From Streptomyces lavendofoliae (GTDB taxonomy: Bacteria; Actinomycetota; Actinomycetes; Streptomycetales; Streptomycetaceae), in NCBI RefSeq assembly GCF_014649735.1, contig NZ_BMTP01000016.1, positions 1 through 64,000 on the forward strand: a stretch of DNA of 64,000 nt. Reading direction: 5' to 3'. Both the position numbers and the translations under genes were made by a program. The notes beneath the pieces are model-generated. The model did no database searches, was not told the DNA's origin, and saw nothing but the letters and a program-made list of their open reading frames with translations. Positions 44,745-53,778 of the stretch are shown here, piece by piece. Position 1 is the stretch's first letter. The number at the start of each line of letters is the position of its first letter.

Positions 44745-45040
44745 TTCAGGACAGACTGCGGGAGTGAGCCCGACCACTCCCAGTGCCCTGGGACGATAGA
44801 ATTTTCACGAGGTTGTCACATTCCCCGTAAATCTTTCGCTCCAGGGCGCACACGTGTGTGCGGACAGCAAGATCAACTTCGTTCAACTCTGCACTTTTCA
44901 TGGCGAGTTGTCCGTATCGCGGCCAACCGGCATCCGCGGAATTCCGCACTCCACCCGCCCCCGGTACGCATGGGACATGCCAGGGGCACATGACCACGCC
45001 CCCGGCGGTACCGACCACCGCACCACACAGGGGGTTACCC
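44745..45040. other. AT-richer region upstream of melC1
   Basis: The 296 bp between sdhB and melC1 contain the lowest-GC stretch in this part of the window (about 44795-44905). A 51-codon minus-strand frame (44901-44746), beginning MKSAELNEVDLAVRTHV, is open across it with codon usage unlike the neighbours and a weak ribosome site. The melC promoter presumably lies here. Confidence 0.45.
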
Positions 45041-45439
45041 ATGTCCACCGTCCTCACGCGCCGCCGCGCACTCGGCGCCGCCGCGTCGGCCGCCGTCGGC
45101 CTCGCCGCCGGGCGCGCCCTCACGGCACCCGCCCCGGCCTTCGCCGCGGCGGCCCACCAGGGCACCGCACCCGAGGCGTTCGACGAGATCTACCAGGGCC
45201 GCCGCATACAGGGAGGGCCCTCCGGGGGCGGTCACCACGGCGCCGGCCACCACGGGGGCCACGGCGGCGACTACGCCGTGCGCGTCGACGGTGAGGAACT
45301 CCACGTCATGCGGAACGCCGACGGCACCTGGATCAGCGTGATCAACCACTACGAGCCGCTCGCCACGCCCCGCGCCGTGGCACGGGCCGCCGTCCGCGAA
45401 CTGCAGGGCGCCCCGCTCGTTCCCCTCACCCTCGCCTGA
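45041..45439 (+). CDS. melC1: Tyrosinase copper-transfer cofactor
   Basis: A 132-residue caddie protein for tyrosinase. A twin-arginine signal (TRRRALGAAAS) spans about residues 6-36; the mature part has a His/Gly-rich insert (GGGHHGAGHHGGHGG) and the conserved C-terminal VMRNADGTWISVINHYEPL. MelC1 loads copper into apo-MelC2 and carries it through the Tat pathway. A GGGGG ribosome site precedes the ATG, and melC2 follows after 23 bp. Confidence 0.94.
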   Translation: MSTVLTRRRALGAAASAAVGLAAGRALTAPAPAFAAAAHQGTAPEAFDEIYQGRRIQGGPSGGGHHGAGHHGGHGGDYAVRVDGEELHVMRNADGTWISVINHYEPLATPRAVARAAVRELQGAPLVPLTLA

Positions 45440-45462
45440 TCACGATCCGGAGCCGCACCACC

Positions 45463-46290
45463 ATGACCGTACGCAAGAACCAGGCCCAGCTGACCGCCGC
45501 CGAGAAGCGCGGCTTCGTCGCCGCGGTGCTGGAGCTCAAGCGCACCGGCCGGTACGACACGTTCGTCACCACGCACAACGCCTTCATCATGAGCGACACC
45601 GACAGCGGTGACCGGGTGGGCCACCGTTCGCCGTCCTTCCTGCCCTGGCACCGGCGCTTCCTCCTGGAGTTCGAGCGCGCCCTCCAGGCCGTCGACCCGT
45701 CCGTCGCCCTGCCGTACTGGGACTGGACCGTGGACCGCACGCCCCGCGCCTCCCTGTGGGCGCCGGACTTCCTCGGCGGCACCGGCCGCGCCCGGGACGG
45801 CCAGGTCATGGACGGGCCGTTCGCCCGCTCCGCGGACCGCTGGACCGTGTCCGTACGCGTCGACGGCCGCGACTTCCTGCGCCGTGCCCTCGGCGCCGGC
45901 GGCCGCCAACTGCCCACCCGCGCCGAGGTCGACGCCGTCCTCGCCATGGAGACCTACGACATGCCGCCCTGGAACAGCGCGTCCGACGGCTTCCGCAACC
46001 ACCTGGAGGGCTGGCGCGGCGCCAACCTCCACAACCGCGTCCACGTGTGGGTCGGCGGCCAGATGGCGACCGGCGTGTCCCCCAACGATCCGGTCTTCTG
46101 GATGCACCACGCCTTCATCGACAAGCTGTGGGCCGACTGGCAGGCCCGTCACCCCCGTTCCCCCTACCTGCCGACCGCCGGCACCCCGGACGTCGTCGAC
46201 CTGAACGACACCATGCGCCCGTGGAACGACGTCACCCCGGCCGACATGCTCGACCACACCCGCCACTACACGTACGACACGGCCGCCTAG
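45463..46290 (+). CDS. melC2: Tyrosinase
   Basis: A 275-residue type-3 copper monophenol oxidase that makes melanin precursors from tyrosine. All six copper ligands are in place: CuA His38, His54, His63 and CuB His190, His194, His216, within HRRFLLEFE and PNDPVFWMHHAFID. No signal peptide of its own; export relies on MelC1. Streptomycetes may carry a second tyrosinase set (melD), so paralogue assignment is provisional. Confidence 0.94.
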   Translation: MTVRKNQAQLTAAEKRGFVAAVLELKRTGRYDTFVTTHNAFIMSDTDSGDRVGHRSPSFLPWHRRFLLEFERALQAVDPSVALPYWDWTVDRTPRASLWAPDFLGGTGRARDGQVMDGPFARSADRWTVSVRVDGRDFLRRALGAGGRQLPTRAEVDAVLAMETYDMPPWNSASDGFRNHLEGWRGANLHNRVHVWVGGQMATGVSPNDPVFWMHHAFIDKLWADWQARHPRSPYLPTAGTPDVVDLNDTMRPWNDVTPADMLDHTRHYTYDTAA

Positions 46291-46354
46291 GACCCGCCGG
46301 AACGTCCGCCGCCGCCTCCCGTCACGGGGCCGCCGGCGGTGGACGCCCGGAGGC

Positions 46355-46762
46355 TCAGCCCCTGAGCCAGACGTCCCGGGCCCAGTGCCACACCGACTCC
46401 CAGCGGTCGCCGGTGAGGCCCTTCGTGTCGCACGACCAGTGGACGACCGTGCTGTCCGGGGCGACGAGCCAGAAGTCGCTCTCGTCCTGGCACAGCACGA
46501 CCAGGTCACGCGGGACACCCTGGTCCCAGGCCAGCTCCGCCAGACCGGGCAGGTGCGTTTCCGCGAACTCGTCCATGACCGTCACCGGCGCCGGGCCGTC
46601 GCGGACGACATCGCTGACCCGGAGCAGGAACTCCTTGAGCCCGGCGGGCAGTACGATGCCGTGATCCTCCTCCAGCCGCGCGAGGGACTCCTCGTCGGGA
46701 CGGTCCAACAGGTCCCAGTCGGGATAGTGGCCCGCCCGGATCCGCTCGATGACGTCTTCCAT
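46355..46762 (-). CDS. SMI1/KNR4 (SUKH) family protein
   Basis: A 135-residue acidic protein with the SUKH pattern: RPDEESLARLEEDHGIVLPA, LKEFLLRVSDV, and a C-terminal VLCQDESDFWLVAPDSTV. Bacterial members are mostly immunity proteins against polymorphic toxins. No toxin gene is adjacent, so it is either an orphan immunity protein or has another role. GAGGAGA precedes the ATG at 46762. Confidence 0.85.
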   Translation of the reverse strand: MEDVIERIRAGHYPDWDLLDRPDEESLARLEEDHGIVLPAGLKEFLLRVSDVVRDGPAPVTVMDEFAETHLPGLAELAWDQGVPRDLVVLCQDESDFWLVAPDSTVVHWSCDTKGLTGDRWESVWHWARDVWLRG

Positions 46763-46951
46763 TTCTCTCCTCACGCCGCCGCCACACCCGACCCGCACGC
46801 GCGAGTCCCGGTCAGCCTGTCACCAGCCACTGACAACGGTCGGGCGAAGGGGCGAGCGGGTGAGGCACCGGTGGAAACCCTGTGGAAGCGGTGTCGGTGG
46901 TGCCGCTTATGCTGCACCGGACGCAGACGCGGGACCAGGGGAGGGCGTGGC

Positions 46952-47938
46952 ATGTTCGGCAAGCTGTTCGGCAGGGGTACGGAGGGAGCGCCGGCGGATC
47001 CGTACGCCCTTCCCGCGCCGCGCAGGGGGAGGAACGGGACGTACACGCTGCGCGCCCTCGGGGACACACGGGTCCTCGCACTGGTGGAGGCGGCCGACGC
47101 GGGCGACTGGGAAGCGGTCAAGGCGGCGCTGGTGCCCTTCGACCTCGGCAGCGACCATCAGGTCCTCGGTGAACTCGCCGGGCTGGACGGGGTGGAGGAC
47201 TGGATCGGCCGGGCCGTGGAGGAGGACAAGGAGCACCGGGCGACCGCCCTCCTGATATCCGGCGCGCGCCACATCGACTGGGGCTGGGAGGCCCGCACCG
47301 CCGCCCGGGCCGTGGACGTCACGCAGGAGCAGTGGCGCGTCTTCCACGAGCGGCTGCGCATCGCCGAGGAGCAGTTGCTCGAAGCCGCCGAGGAGCGGCC
47401 CGAGTGGATCACGCCCTGGCGCTGCCTCCTCACCTCCGGCCGCGGCATGTCGCTGGGCACGGCCGTCAACGAGACCCGGCGCGACGCCGCCCTCCGCCGC
47501 GACCCGCTGGACGTGGAGACCCACCTGGGGTGGGTGGCGCAGTTGCAGCCCCGCTGGGGCGGCGAGCCCGGCCAGGCCCTGGCGTTCGCCCGCGACGCGC
47601 TCGCCCGCAGCCCGCAGGGGCACCGCCTCGGCTGCGTGATCGCCATGGCGCACATCGAGGAGTGGGTGGAGGCCGGCCACGGCGACTGCCTCGTCAGCCC
47701 CGCGATCCAGGCCGAGCTGCGGGACGCGGCCGACCACAGCATCCTGCACCCCGCCTACGTCCGGCGCCCGGGCTGGCAGGTCGACTTCAACACGTTCGCC
47801 ATGGCCCTGTCGCTGGCCGGTGAGCGCCACACGGTCCGTCGCGTCTTCCAGGCGCTGGACGGCGCCTTCACCACCTGGCCCTGGACCTACTGCGCCGAGC
47901 CGGAGAAGCAGTTCGCGCGCGCCCACCGCCGCGCCTGA
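46952..47938 (+). CDS. Hypothetical protein upstream of Hsp90-like gene
   Basis: A 328-residue soluble protein, largely helical with repeated Ala/Leu/Trp-rich segments (VLALVEAADAGDWEAVKAAL, WRVFHERLRIAEEQLLEAAE, GGEPGQALAFARDAL) that look like degenerate TPR-like units. Third-position GC and the GGGGAGGG ribosome site support it well. I do not recognise a named family. It lies 248 bp upstream of the Hsp90-TPR pair on the same strand and might be functionally linked. Confidence 0.75.
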   Translation: MFGKLFGRGTEGAPADPYALPAPRRGRNGTYTLRALGDTRVLALVEAADAGDWEAVKAALVPFDLGSDHQVLGELAGLDGVEDWIGRAVEEDKEHRATALLISGARHIDWGWEARTAARAVDVTQEQWRVFHERLRIAEEQLLEAAEERPEWITPWRCLLTSGRGMSLGTAVNETRRDAALRRDPLDVETHLGWVAQLQPRWGGEPGQALAFARDALARSPQGHRLGCVIAMAHIEEWVEAGHGDCLVSPAIQAELRDAADHSILHPAYVRRPGWQVDFNTFAMALSLAGERHTVRRVFQALDGAFTTWPWTYCAEPEKQFARAHRRA

Positions 47939-48186
47939 ACCCACCGCCCGACCCGCAGGCCGCCCGCCCCGGACACCCGCGCACCGGACGCCCCCGGCGC
48001 ACCGGAGACCCACCGGCATGCCCGGCCGCCCGCCGGGCCTCGTCGTCCGCCGTACGCGGACCGGCTCGACGAACCCCGTCGACCGCCGTACTCCGGCCGG
48101 CCGGCACCGCCGTCCGCCCGGACCCGCAGACCGCAGATCCGCAGACCCGCCCGTCACCCTGTGACCCGTCCACCCCGGAACGCCCG

Positions 48187-50034
48187 ATGACCCTGCCCGA
48201 AACCGCCGCGAACCCGTCCGCCGCCGACCGCACCTTCCAGGTGGATCTGCGCGGCCTCGTCGATCTCCTCTCCCACCACCTCTACTCCAGCCCCCGCGTC
48301 TACCTGCGCGAACTCCTGCAGAACGCGGTGGACGCGCTCACCGCCCGGTACGCCCTCGAACCGGCCGCGCCCGCCGACGCCTTCGGTGTCCGCCTGTACG
48401 CCGACGGTTCGGTCGTACGCGTCGAGGACGACGGCGTCGGTCTCACCGAGGCCGACGTGCACCGCTTCCTCGCCACCATCGGCCGCAGCAGCAAGCGCGC
48501 CGAGCGGATCGCGGAGGAACGCGGCGACTTCATCGGCCAGTTCGGCATCGGGCTGCTCTCCTGCTTCCTGGTCGCCGACGAGATCCACGTCGTGAGCCGC
48601 TCCGCCCGCGCCCCCGGCGCACCCGCCGTCGAGTGGCGCGGACGCGGCGACGGCAGCTACACCGTCCGCACCCTGCCCGCCTCCGCCCGCCCCCGGCCCG
48701 GCACCACGGTCACGCTGACGCCGCGCGGCGACGCGGGCGAGTGGACCCGCCCCGCCCAGGTGCACGCGCTGGCCCGCCACTTCGGCTCCCTCCTCCGCCA
48801 TCCGGTGACGTTCGACGACGGCACCGGCGGCCCCGGCGCACCCGTCAACCCCGAGCCGGCGCCCTGGGCGCGCGCGTACCCCACGCCGGGCACCCGGTCC
48901 CGGGCGCTGGCCGCGTACGGTGAGGAGGTCTTCGGCTTCACACCGCTGGACACCATCGAACTGGACCTGCCGGCCGTGGGCCTGAAGGGCATCGCGTGCG
49001 TGCTCCCCGAGGCCGTACCGGCCGGGCGCCGCCACGGTCACCGCGTGCACGTCAAAGGCATGCTGCTGTCCGAACAGGCCGAGGAGATCCTGCCCGAGTG
49101 GGCGTTCTTCGTCCGCTGCGTCATCGACGCCGAGAGCCTGCGCCCCACGGCGTCCCGCGAGTCCCTGTACGAGGACGACACCCTCGCCGCCGTCCGGGAC
49201 GCCCTCGCCGAGCGGCTGCGCGCCTGGATCGCCCGGGCCGCCGCCAGCGACCCGGACCTGCTCGCCCGCTTCCTCCAGGCCCACCACCTGGCCGTGAAGT
49301 CCCTCGCCGTGCACGACGACGAGATCCTGCGGATGCTCCTGCCCTGGCTGCCCTTCGAGACCACCGACGGACACACCACCCTCGACGAGTTCGCCCGCAC
49401 CCACCGCACCGTGCTCGTCACCTCCAGCGTGGAGGAGTTCCGGCAGGTCGCGGCGATCGCCTCGGCCGCCGGACTCGGCGTCGTCAACGGCGGCTACACC
49501 TACGACCGCGAACTGGTCCACCGGCTCCCCGAGGTCAGGCCCGGGAACAGCGTCGCCGACCTCGACCCCGCGACCCTCACCGCCCACCTCGACCCCGTCG
49601 ACCGGGAGACGGAATTGGCCGCCTCCGCCTACCTCGCCCGGGCCCGGGACGCCCTCGCCGTCTTCGACTGCGACGTCGCACTGCGCGCCTTCCAGCCCGC
49701 CTCCGCCCCCGCCCTCCTGGTCGACAGCCGCGAGGCCCGGCACGAACGCACCCGCTCCCAGCTCGCCCGCGAGCAGGAAGGCGGCCTGTGGGGCGACATC
49801 CTCGGCGCGCTGCGCCAGGAGGCACCGCGTGCCCAGCTGATCCTCAACCAGCTCAACCCGCTGGTCCGCGCCGCCCTCGCCATCGACGAGCCCGAACTGG
49901 CCCGCACCAGCGCCGAAGCCCTCTACGGGCAGGCCGCGCTGCTGTCCCGGCGCCCGCTCAGGCCCGCCGAGTCGAGCCTCATCAACCGCTCCTTCCTCGA
50001 CCTCCTCGCCCACGCCCTCCGCAAGGACAGCTGA
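48187..50034 (+). CDS. Hsp90-like (HtpG-type) ATPase
   Basis: A 615-residue chaperone-like protein. The GHKL ATPase site is complete: RELLQNAVDA (Glu42, Asn46, Asp49), EDDGVG (81-85) and IGQFGIGLLS (117-125). The middle domain keeps the catalytic arginine in TASRESLYEDD and a HRVHVKGMLLS block. The C-terminal third diverges strongly from standard HtpG, with no MEEVD tail. It lies 2 bp upstream of a large TPR protein gene, an arrangement recalling eukaryotic Hsp90-cochaperone pairs. Clients are unknown. Confidence 0.88.
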   Translation: MTLPETAANPSAADRTFQVDLRGLVDLLSHHLYSSPRVYLRELLQNAVDALTARYALEPAAPADAFGVRLYADGSVVRVEDDGVGLTEADVHRFLATIGRSSKRAERIAEERGDFIGQFGIGLLSCFLVADEIHVVSRSARAPGAPAVEWRGRGDGSYTVRTLPASARPRPGTTVTLTPRGDAGEWTRPAQVHALARHFGSLLRHPVTFDDGTGGPGAPVNPEPAPWARAYPTPGTRSRALAAYGEEVFGFTPLDTIELDLPAVGLKGIACVLPEAVPAGRRHGHRVHVKGMLLSEQAEEILPEWAFFVRCVIDAESLRPTASRESLYEDDTLAAVRDALAERLRAWIARAAASDPDLLARFLQAHHLAVKSLAVHDDEILRMLLPWLPFETTDGHTTLDEFARTHRTVLVTSSVEEFRQVAAIASAAGLGVVNGGYTYDRELVHRLPEVRPGNSVADLDPATLTAHLDPVDRETELAASAYLARARDALAVFDCDVALRAFQPASAPALLVDSREARHERTRSQLAREQEGGLWGDILGALRQEAPRAQLILNQLNPLVRAALAIDEPELARTSAEALYGQAALLSRRPLRPAESSLINRSFLDLLAHALRKDS

Positions 50035-50036
50035 CG

Positions 50037-52997
50037 ATGCCCACCGCACCCCATCCCCAGAACACGGACGAGCTGTACCGGGCGCTCCAGGAGAACGACC
50101 GGCGCCCCTACGGCCGCACCCGCACGGTCACCGCCGAGGAACTCGTCGACGCCGCCGAGCGGTTCGACGAGCCCGTCCCCCTCATCCACGCGCTGCTCGA
50201 ACTCCAGGAGGCGTACACCTACGGCTCCGAACCCCGGAAGTCGCCCGTCGTCTTCGCCCGGCTGCTCACCCTCTTCGACGAGCGACCCGACGTCTTCGAC
50301 GAGCGCCTGCGCCACATGCTCTTCTGGCGGTTCAAGTGGGTCGCCAACGCCCTGCGCGCACTGCCCGAGGTGCCGCTGACGAGCCTGCGCCAGTGGCTGA
50401 CGGAGATGCGCGACCGGTACGAGAAGGCCGGCCTGGGACTCCAGCCCTACTACGGGCAGGCATACCAGCTCGCCGCCCACACCGGCGAGGACACCACCCT
50501 CGCCTACGAACTGTGGGCGGCCCGCAGCCGCACCCGGCTCAGCGACTGCGAGGCCTGCGAGATCTGCGAGCGCGCCCTCCACCACCTCGCGGCCGGTGAC
50601 GACGAACGGGCGCTGCACGCCTGGGCCCCCGTCCTGAACGGCACGGAGTCCTGCCAGGAGGAGCCGGCGCGCTCCGTCTCGTACGCGCTGCTGCCCCTGC
50701 TGCGCACCGGTCACGCCGACCGCGCCCGCGAACTGCACCTGGCCGGCTACCGCGCCTGCCGCCGCAACCCCTCGATGGCCGGGGAGGTCGGCCGGCACCT
50801 GGAGTTCTGCGCGCTGACCGGCAACGAGGCGCGCGGTCTGGAGCTGCTCGCGGAGAACCGGAGCCTGTTCGACGAGGTCGACTCGCCGCTGGCCCTGCTG
50901 GACCTCCTCACCGGCGTCGAGGTGCTCCTCCGGCGGATCGAGCACCTCGGCCACGGCGACCTGCCCGCCGCCGGGTTCGCGGGCCGCACCTGGACGGTGA
51001 GCGACCTGTGCGCCGAGGTCAGGGGCCGCGCCGACGACCTCGCCGCCCGCTTCGACGCCCGCAACGGCACCACGGCCCACACCGACCGCCGCAGGACCCG
51101 CCTCGACCGCGTCCCGCTCCTGGACGCGCTGGAACTCACCCTGCGCACCCGCGGCCTGGACGACGTGGCCCCGGCTGCCGCGCCCGTCACCCCGCCCGCC
51201 GCCACCTCTGCCGCCGCTCCGGCCGCCGATGCCGCCGCCGCGCCCGAGACGCTGCCCGAACTCATCCTGCGGGCAAGGGCACTGGACGCCCAGGGACACC
51301 CGGACGCCCAGGCCTGCTGGTCGCGGCTGCGCACCCTCGCCGGCGCCCGCGACTACGTCCATCCCGACGACCCGGCCGTCGGCCCGCTCGTACGGCTGCG
51401 CGCCGACCTGCTGGCCGACGAGGCGGGCCGGACGGGCGACGAGGAGTACGCCGCCGCCGCGGCCCTCCACGAGGAGGCCGCGGGCCTCTACGAGGACGCC
51501 GGGGAGCCGGGTGACGCGGCGGTCGCCCGCGCCTGCGCCCTGCTCGCCGGCGCCGGGACCGACGCGGAGGGCACCGAGGATCCCGAGGTGAAGGCGGCCG
51601 GGTTGACCGCCGCCCACCAGGCCATGGTCCGCCTGCACGAGGAGACGCCCGGCCTCGCCCCGTACCAGGAGGCCCGCCTGCTGCGCGTGCGGGCGACCGC
51701 GCTCGGCCTGCGCCTTCAGACGTCGGGGAGCGAGGAGCACGTCGCGCCGGCCCTCGCGGAGGTGGACCGGCTCCTCGCCTTCGCCACCCGGCACGACATC
51801 ACCGGGCAGATCTCCGGCGCCCTGCTCCTGCGGGCCAGCACCCACGCCGTGTCCGGGGACCTGCCCGCCGCGCTCACCGAGGTCGACGCCCTCCTCGACC
51901 GGCTGAAGGCGCAGGGCCCCGCCTGGCACCTGCCCCGTACCCTCGGGCTGCGCGGCCGGCTCCGGCTGGGCCTGCGGGACGCGGGGGCCGCGTACACCGA
52001 CCTGACCGAGGGCCTGCGCCTGGCCGCCGACTTGCCGGCCGACGCGGTCGACACCGTCCGCCTCCACGGCGACCTGGCCGAGGCCTGCATGCGCCTCGGC
52101 CGTCCGGACGAGGCGCTGCGGCACCTGACGCGCTCCGCCGAGCTGGAACTCCGCCGCGGCAACCGGACCGACGCGTTCTGCGCCTACAGCAGCGCGGCCC
52201 AGCTCAGCCTGGACCTGGGCCGGGTCGAGGACTGCATCGCCCTGCTCGACTCCCTCCTGGCCGAGCCGGACGTCACCGCCGGGGAGCTGGACGACCGGCT
52301 CGTGGCCCAGCTCCGCCTGACCCGCGCCCGCGCGCTGCACGCGGGGGAGGACCTCAAGGCCGCCACGGCGGAGTTCGTCGCCCTCGCGGCCGAGTCGGCC
52401 GGCTGGGACGACGACCCCGGCAGCCACGCCATGATCGCCGGCGAGACGGCCGTGCTCCTCGGCGAGTCGGGGGACTTCGGCCGGGCCCGCGAGGCCGCCG
52501 ACCAGGCGCTCGCGGCCCACGCCCGGAGCCCGCGGTACGAGCAGCTCAGCAACTGCCTGCGGGAACTGGCCCGCCTCCGCTCGCAGCAGCAGGGCCCCGA
52601 CGGCCTGCCGGACGCCCTCGTCTTCCTCGCCGACGCCGGCAAGGTCGCCGACGAGGCCCGCGCGGCCGGGTTCGAGGCCCGGGGCCGTTCCCTGGACACG
52701 GCCCTGGCGTACGAGTACGGGCGGGTGAACGCCTACGCCGGTGCGTACGAGGACTCCCTCGCCGCCCTGGAGAGGGCCATCGCCCTGCTCGGCGAGCCGG
52801 GACCGGAGGAGGACCACGCGGGCGAGTGGGCCGAGTGCGTCCGGCTCGCGGCCGCGGTGGAGGGCATCTACCTGGAGCGCCCCGCCCCCGCCCTGGCCCG
52901 TCTCGACGCGGCGGTCTCCCGCCTGGCCGCCCTCGGCCACACGGAGGAGGCCGAGCCGCTCACCGCCCTGGTGGCCAAGCTGCGCGACGAGGCATGA
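50037..52997 (+). CDS. Large tetratricopeptide-repeat protein paired with Hsp90-like ATPase
   Basis: A 986-residue soluble helical protein. The N-terminal third (1-340) has a Cys-rich CEACEIC patch and repeated Arg/Trp/Leu helices; an Ala/Pro linker (about 385-400) follows; the C-terminal 560 residues hold multiple TPR units (such as DLAEACMRLGRPDEALRHLT and SYALLPLLRTGHADRAREL). No enzyme domain is visible. AAGGA precedes the ATG and the gap to the Hsp90-like gene is 2 bp, so the proteins are made together and probably interact. Confidence 0.88.
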   Translation: MPTAPHPQNTDELYRALQENDRRPYGRTRTVTAEELVDAAERFDEPVPLIHALLELQEAYTYGSEPRKSPVVFARLLTLFDERPDVFDERLRHMLFWRFKWVANALRALPEVPLTSLRQWLTEMRDRYEKAGLGLQPYYGQAYQLAAHTGEDTTLAYELWAARSRTRLSDCEACEICERALHHLAAGDDERALHAWAPVLNGTESCQEEPARSVSYALLPLLRTGHADRARELHLAGYRACRRNPSMAGEVGRHLEFCALTGNEARGLELLAENRSLFDEVDSPLALLDLLTGVEVLLRRIEHLGHGDLPAAGFAGRTWTVSDLCAEVRGRADDLAARFDARNGTTAHTDRRRTRLDRVPLLDALELTLRTRGLDDVAPAAAPVTPPAATSAAAPAADAAAAPETLPELILRARALDAQGHPDAQACWSRLRTLAGARDYVHPDDPAVGPLVRLRADLLADEAGRTGDEEYAAAAALHEEAAGLYEDAGEPGDAAVARACALLAGAGTDAEGTEDPEVKAAGLTAAHQAMVRLHEETPGLAPYQEARLLRVRATALGLRLQTSGSEEHVAPALAEVDRLLAFATRHDITGQISGALLLRASTHAVSGDLPAALTEVDALLDRLKAQGPAWHLPRTLGLRGRLRLGLRDAGAAYTDLTEGLRLAADLPADAVDTVRLHGDLAEACMRLGRPDEALRHLTRSAELELRRGNRTDAFCAYSSAAQLSLDLGRVEDCIALLDSLLAEPDVTAGELDDRLVAQLRLTRARALHAGEDLKAATAEFVALAAESAGWDDDPGSHAMIAGETAVLLGESGDFGRAREAADQALAAHARSPRYEQLSNCLRELARLRSQQQGPDGLPDALVFLADAGKVADEARAAGFEARGRSLDTALAYEYGRVNAYAGAYEDSLAALERAIALLGEPGPEEDHAGEWAECVRLAAAVEGIYLERPAPALARLDAAVSRLAALGHTEEAEPLTALVAKLRDEA

Positions 52998-53197
52998 CGC
53001 GGCGGGCCCGGCGCGAGGGCGCCGGGCCCGCCTGGACGGGTGGTCACGGCCCGGGTCCGCCTGGACGTGGCAGGAGCCCGCGCGTCGGCCTCCCCGGCGC
53101 CCGGCGTACGGGTGCCGGGGCCGATCCGCCGACGCGGGGTCGCCGCGGTCATGGAGGGCCCTCACCAGGGGTCGTCCCGTGGCGGGGGCCGCCGGCG

Positions 53198-53605
53198 TCA
53201 GGCGAGCCGGTAGTCGAACCAGACGCGGTGCGTGCCGTCCGCGTCGACGGCCAGCCCGCCGGCTCCGGAGATCCCGGCGAGCCCACCGGTACCGCTCGAC
53301 GGCACGATGGTGAAGAACTCCGCGGTGCGGTCGCCGCCGGAGGTCGTCGCCGAGTGCACGAAGTTGAAGGAGCCCTCCCGGTCGTGCAGCGCACCCTCGA
53401 ACGACTCCATGGCCACATAGGTGCCGACGCCGCTCGACTGATCGAACGCGGCGGTGAACAGGGTCGCCGAGCGACCGGCGACCTCTCCCTCGAAGTGCTT
53501 CTCCATCGTCGCCACACCCACCGGAAGCCCGGTGGACACGGCGGGCTCGGGCTTCAACTCGGCAGGGGCGAAGGCTTTCACGGTGAACGTTCCCACAGCT
53601 CTCAT
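53198..53605 (-). CDS. DUF3224 family protein
   Basis: A 135-residue beta-barrel-type protein matching DUF3224: TFTVKAFAPAEL, MEKHFEGEVAGRSATLFTAA, YVAMESFEGALHDREGSFNF and the C-terminal GTHRVWFDYRL. Cytosolic, no cysteines of note; activity unknown. It stands alone between the TPR gene and uvrA2. Confidence 0.9.
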   Translation of the reverse strand: MRAVGTFTVKAFAPAELKPEPAVSTGLPVGVATMEKHFEGEVAGRSATLFTAAFDQSSGVGTYVAMESFEGALHDREGSFNFVHSATTSGGDRTAEFFTIVPSSGTGGLAGISGAGGLAVDADGTHRVWFDYRLA

Positions 53606-53778
53606 GCGCCGACCGTACCGAGCCGGTCCGACAAACGCCGCCGGGAGAGGGATCGCCCGGTCCTCCGGCCCGGCACGGACGGACCACAGGAGGCACCACC
53701 AGCTCGCCCGGGGCCGGCCGGGGACCGCTACGGGGTGTGCCCGGTCACGCGAGCCCGGCGAGGTCCGAAAGACAGGCC

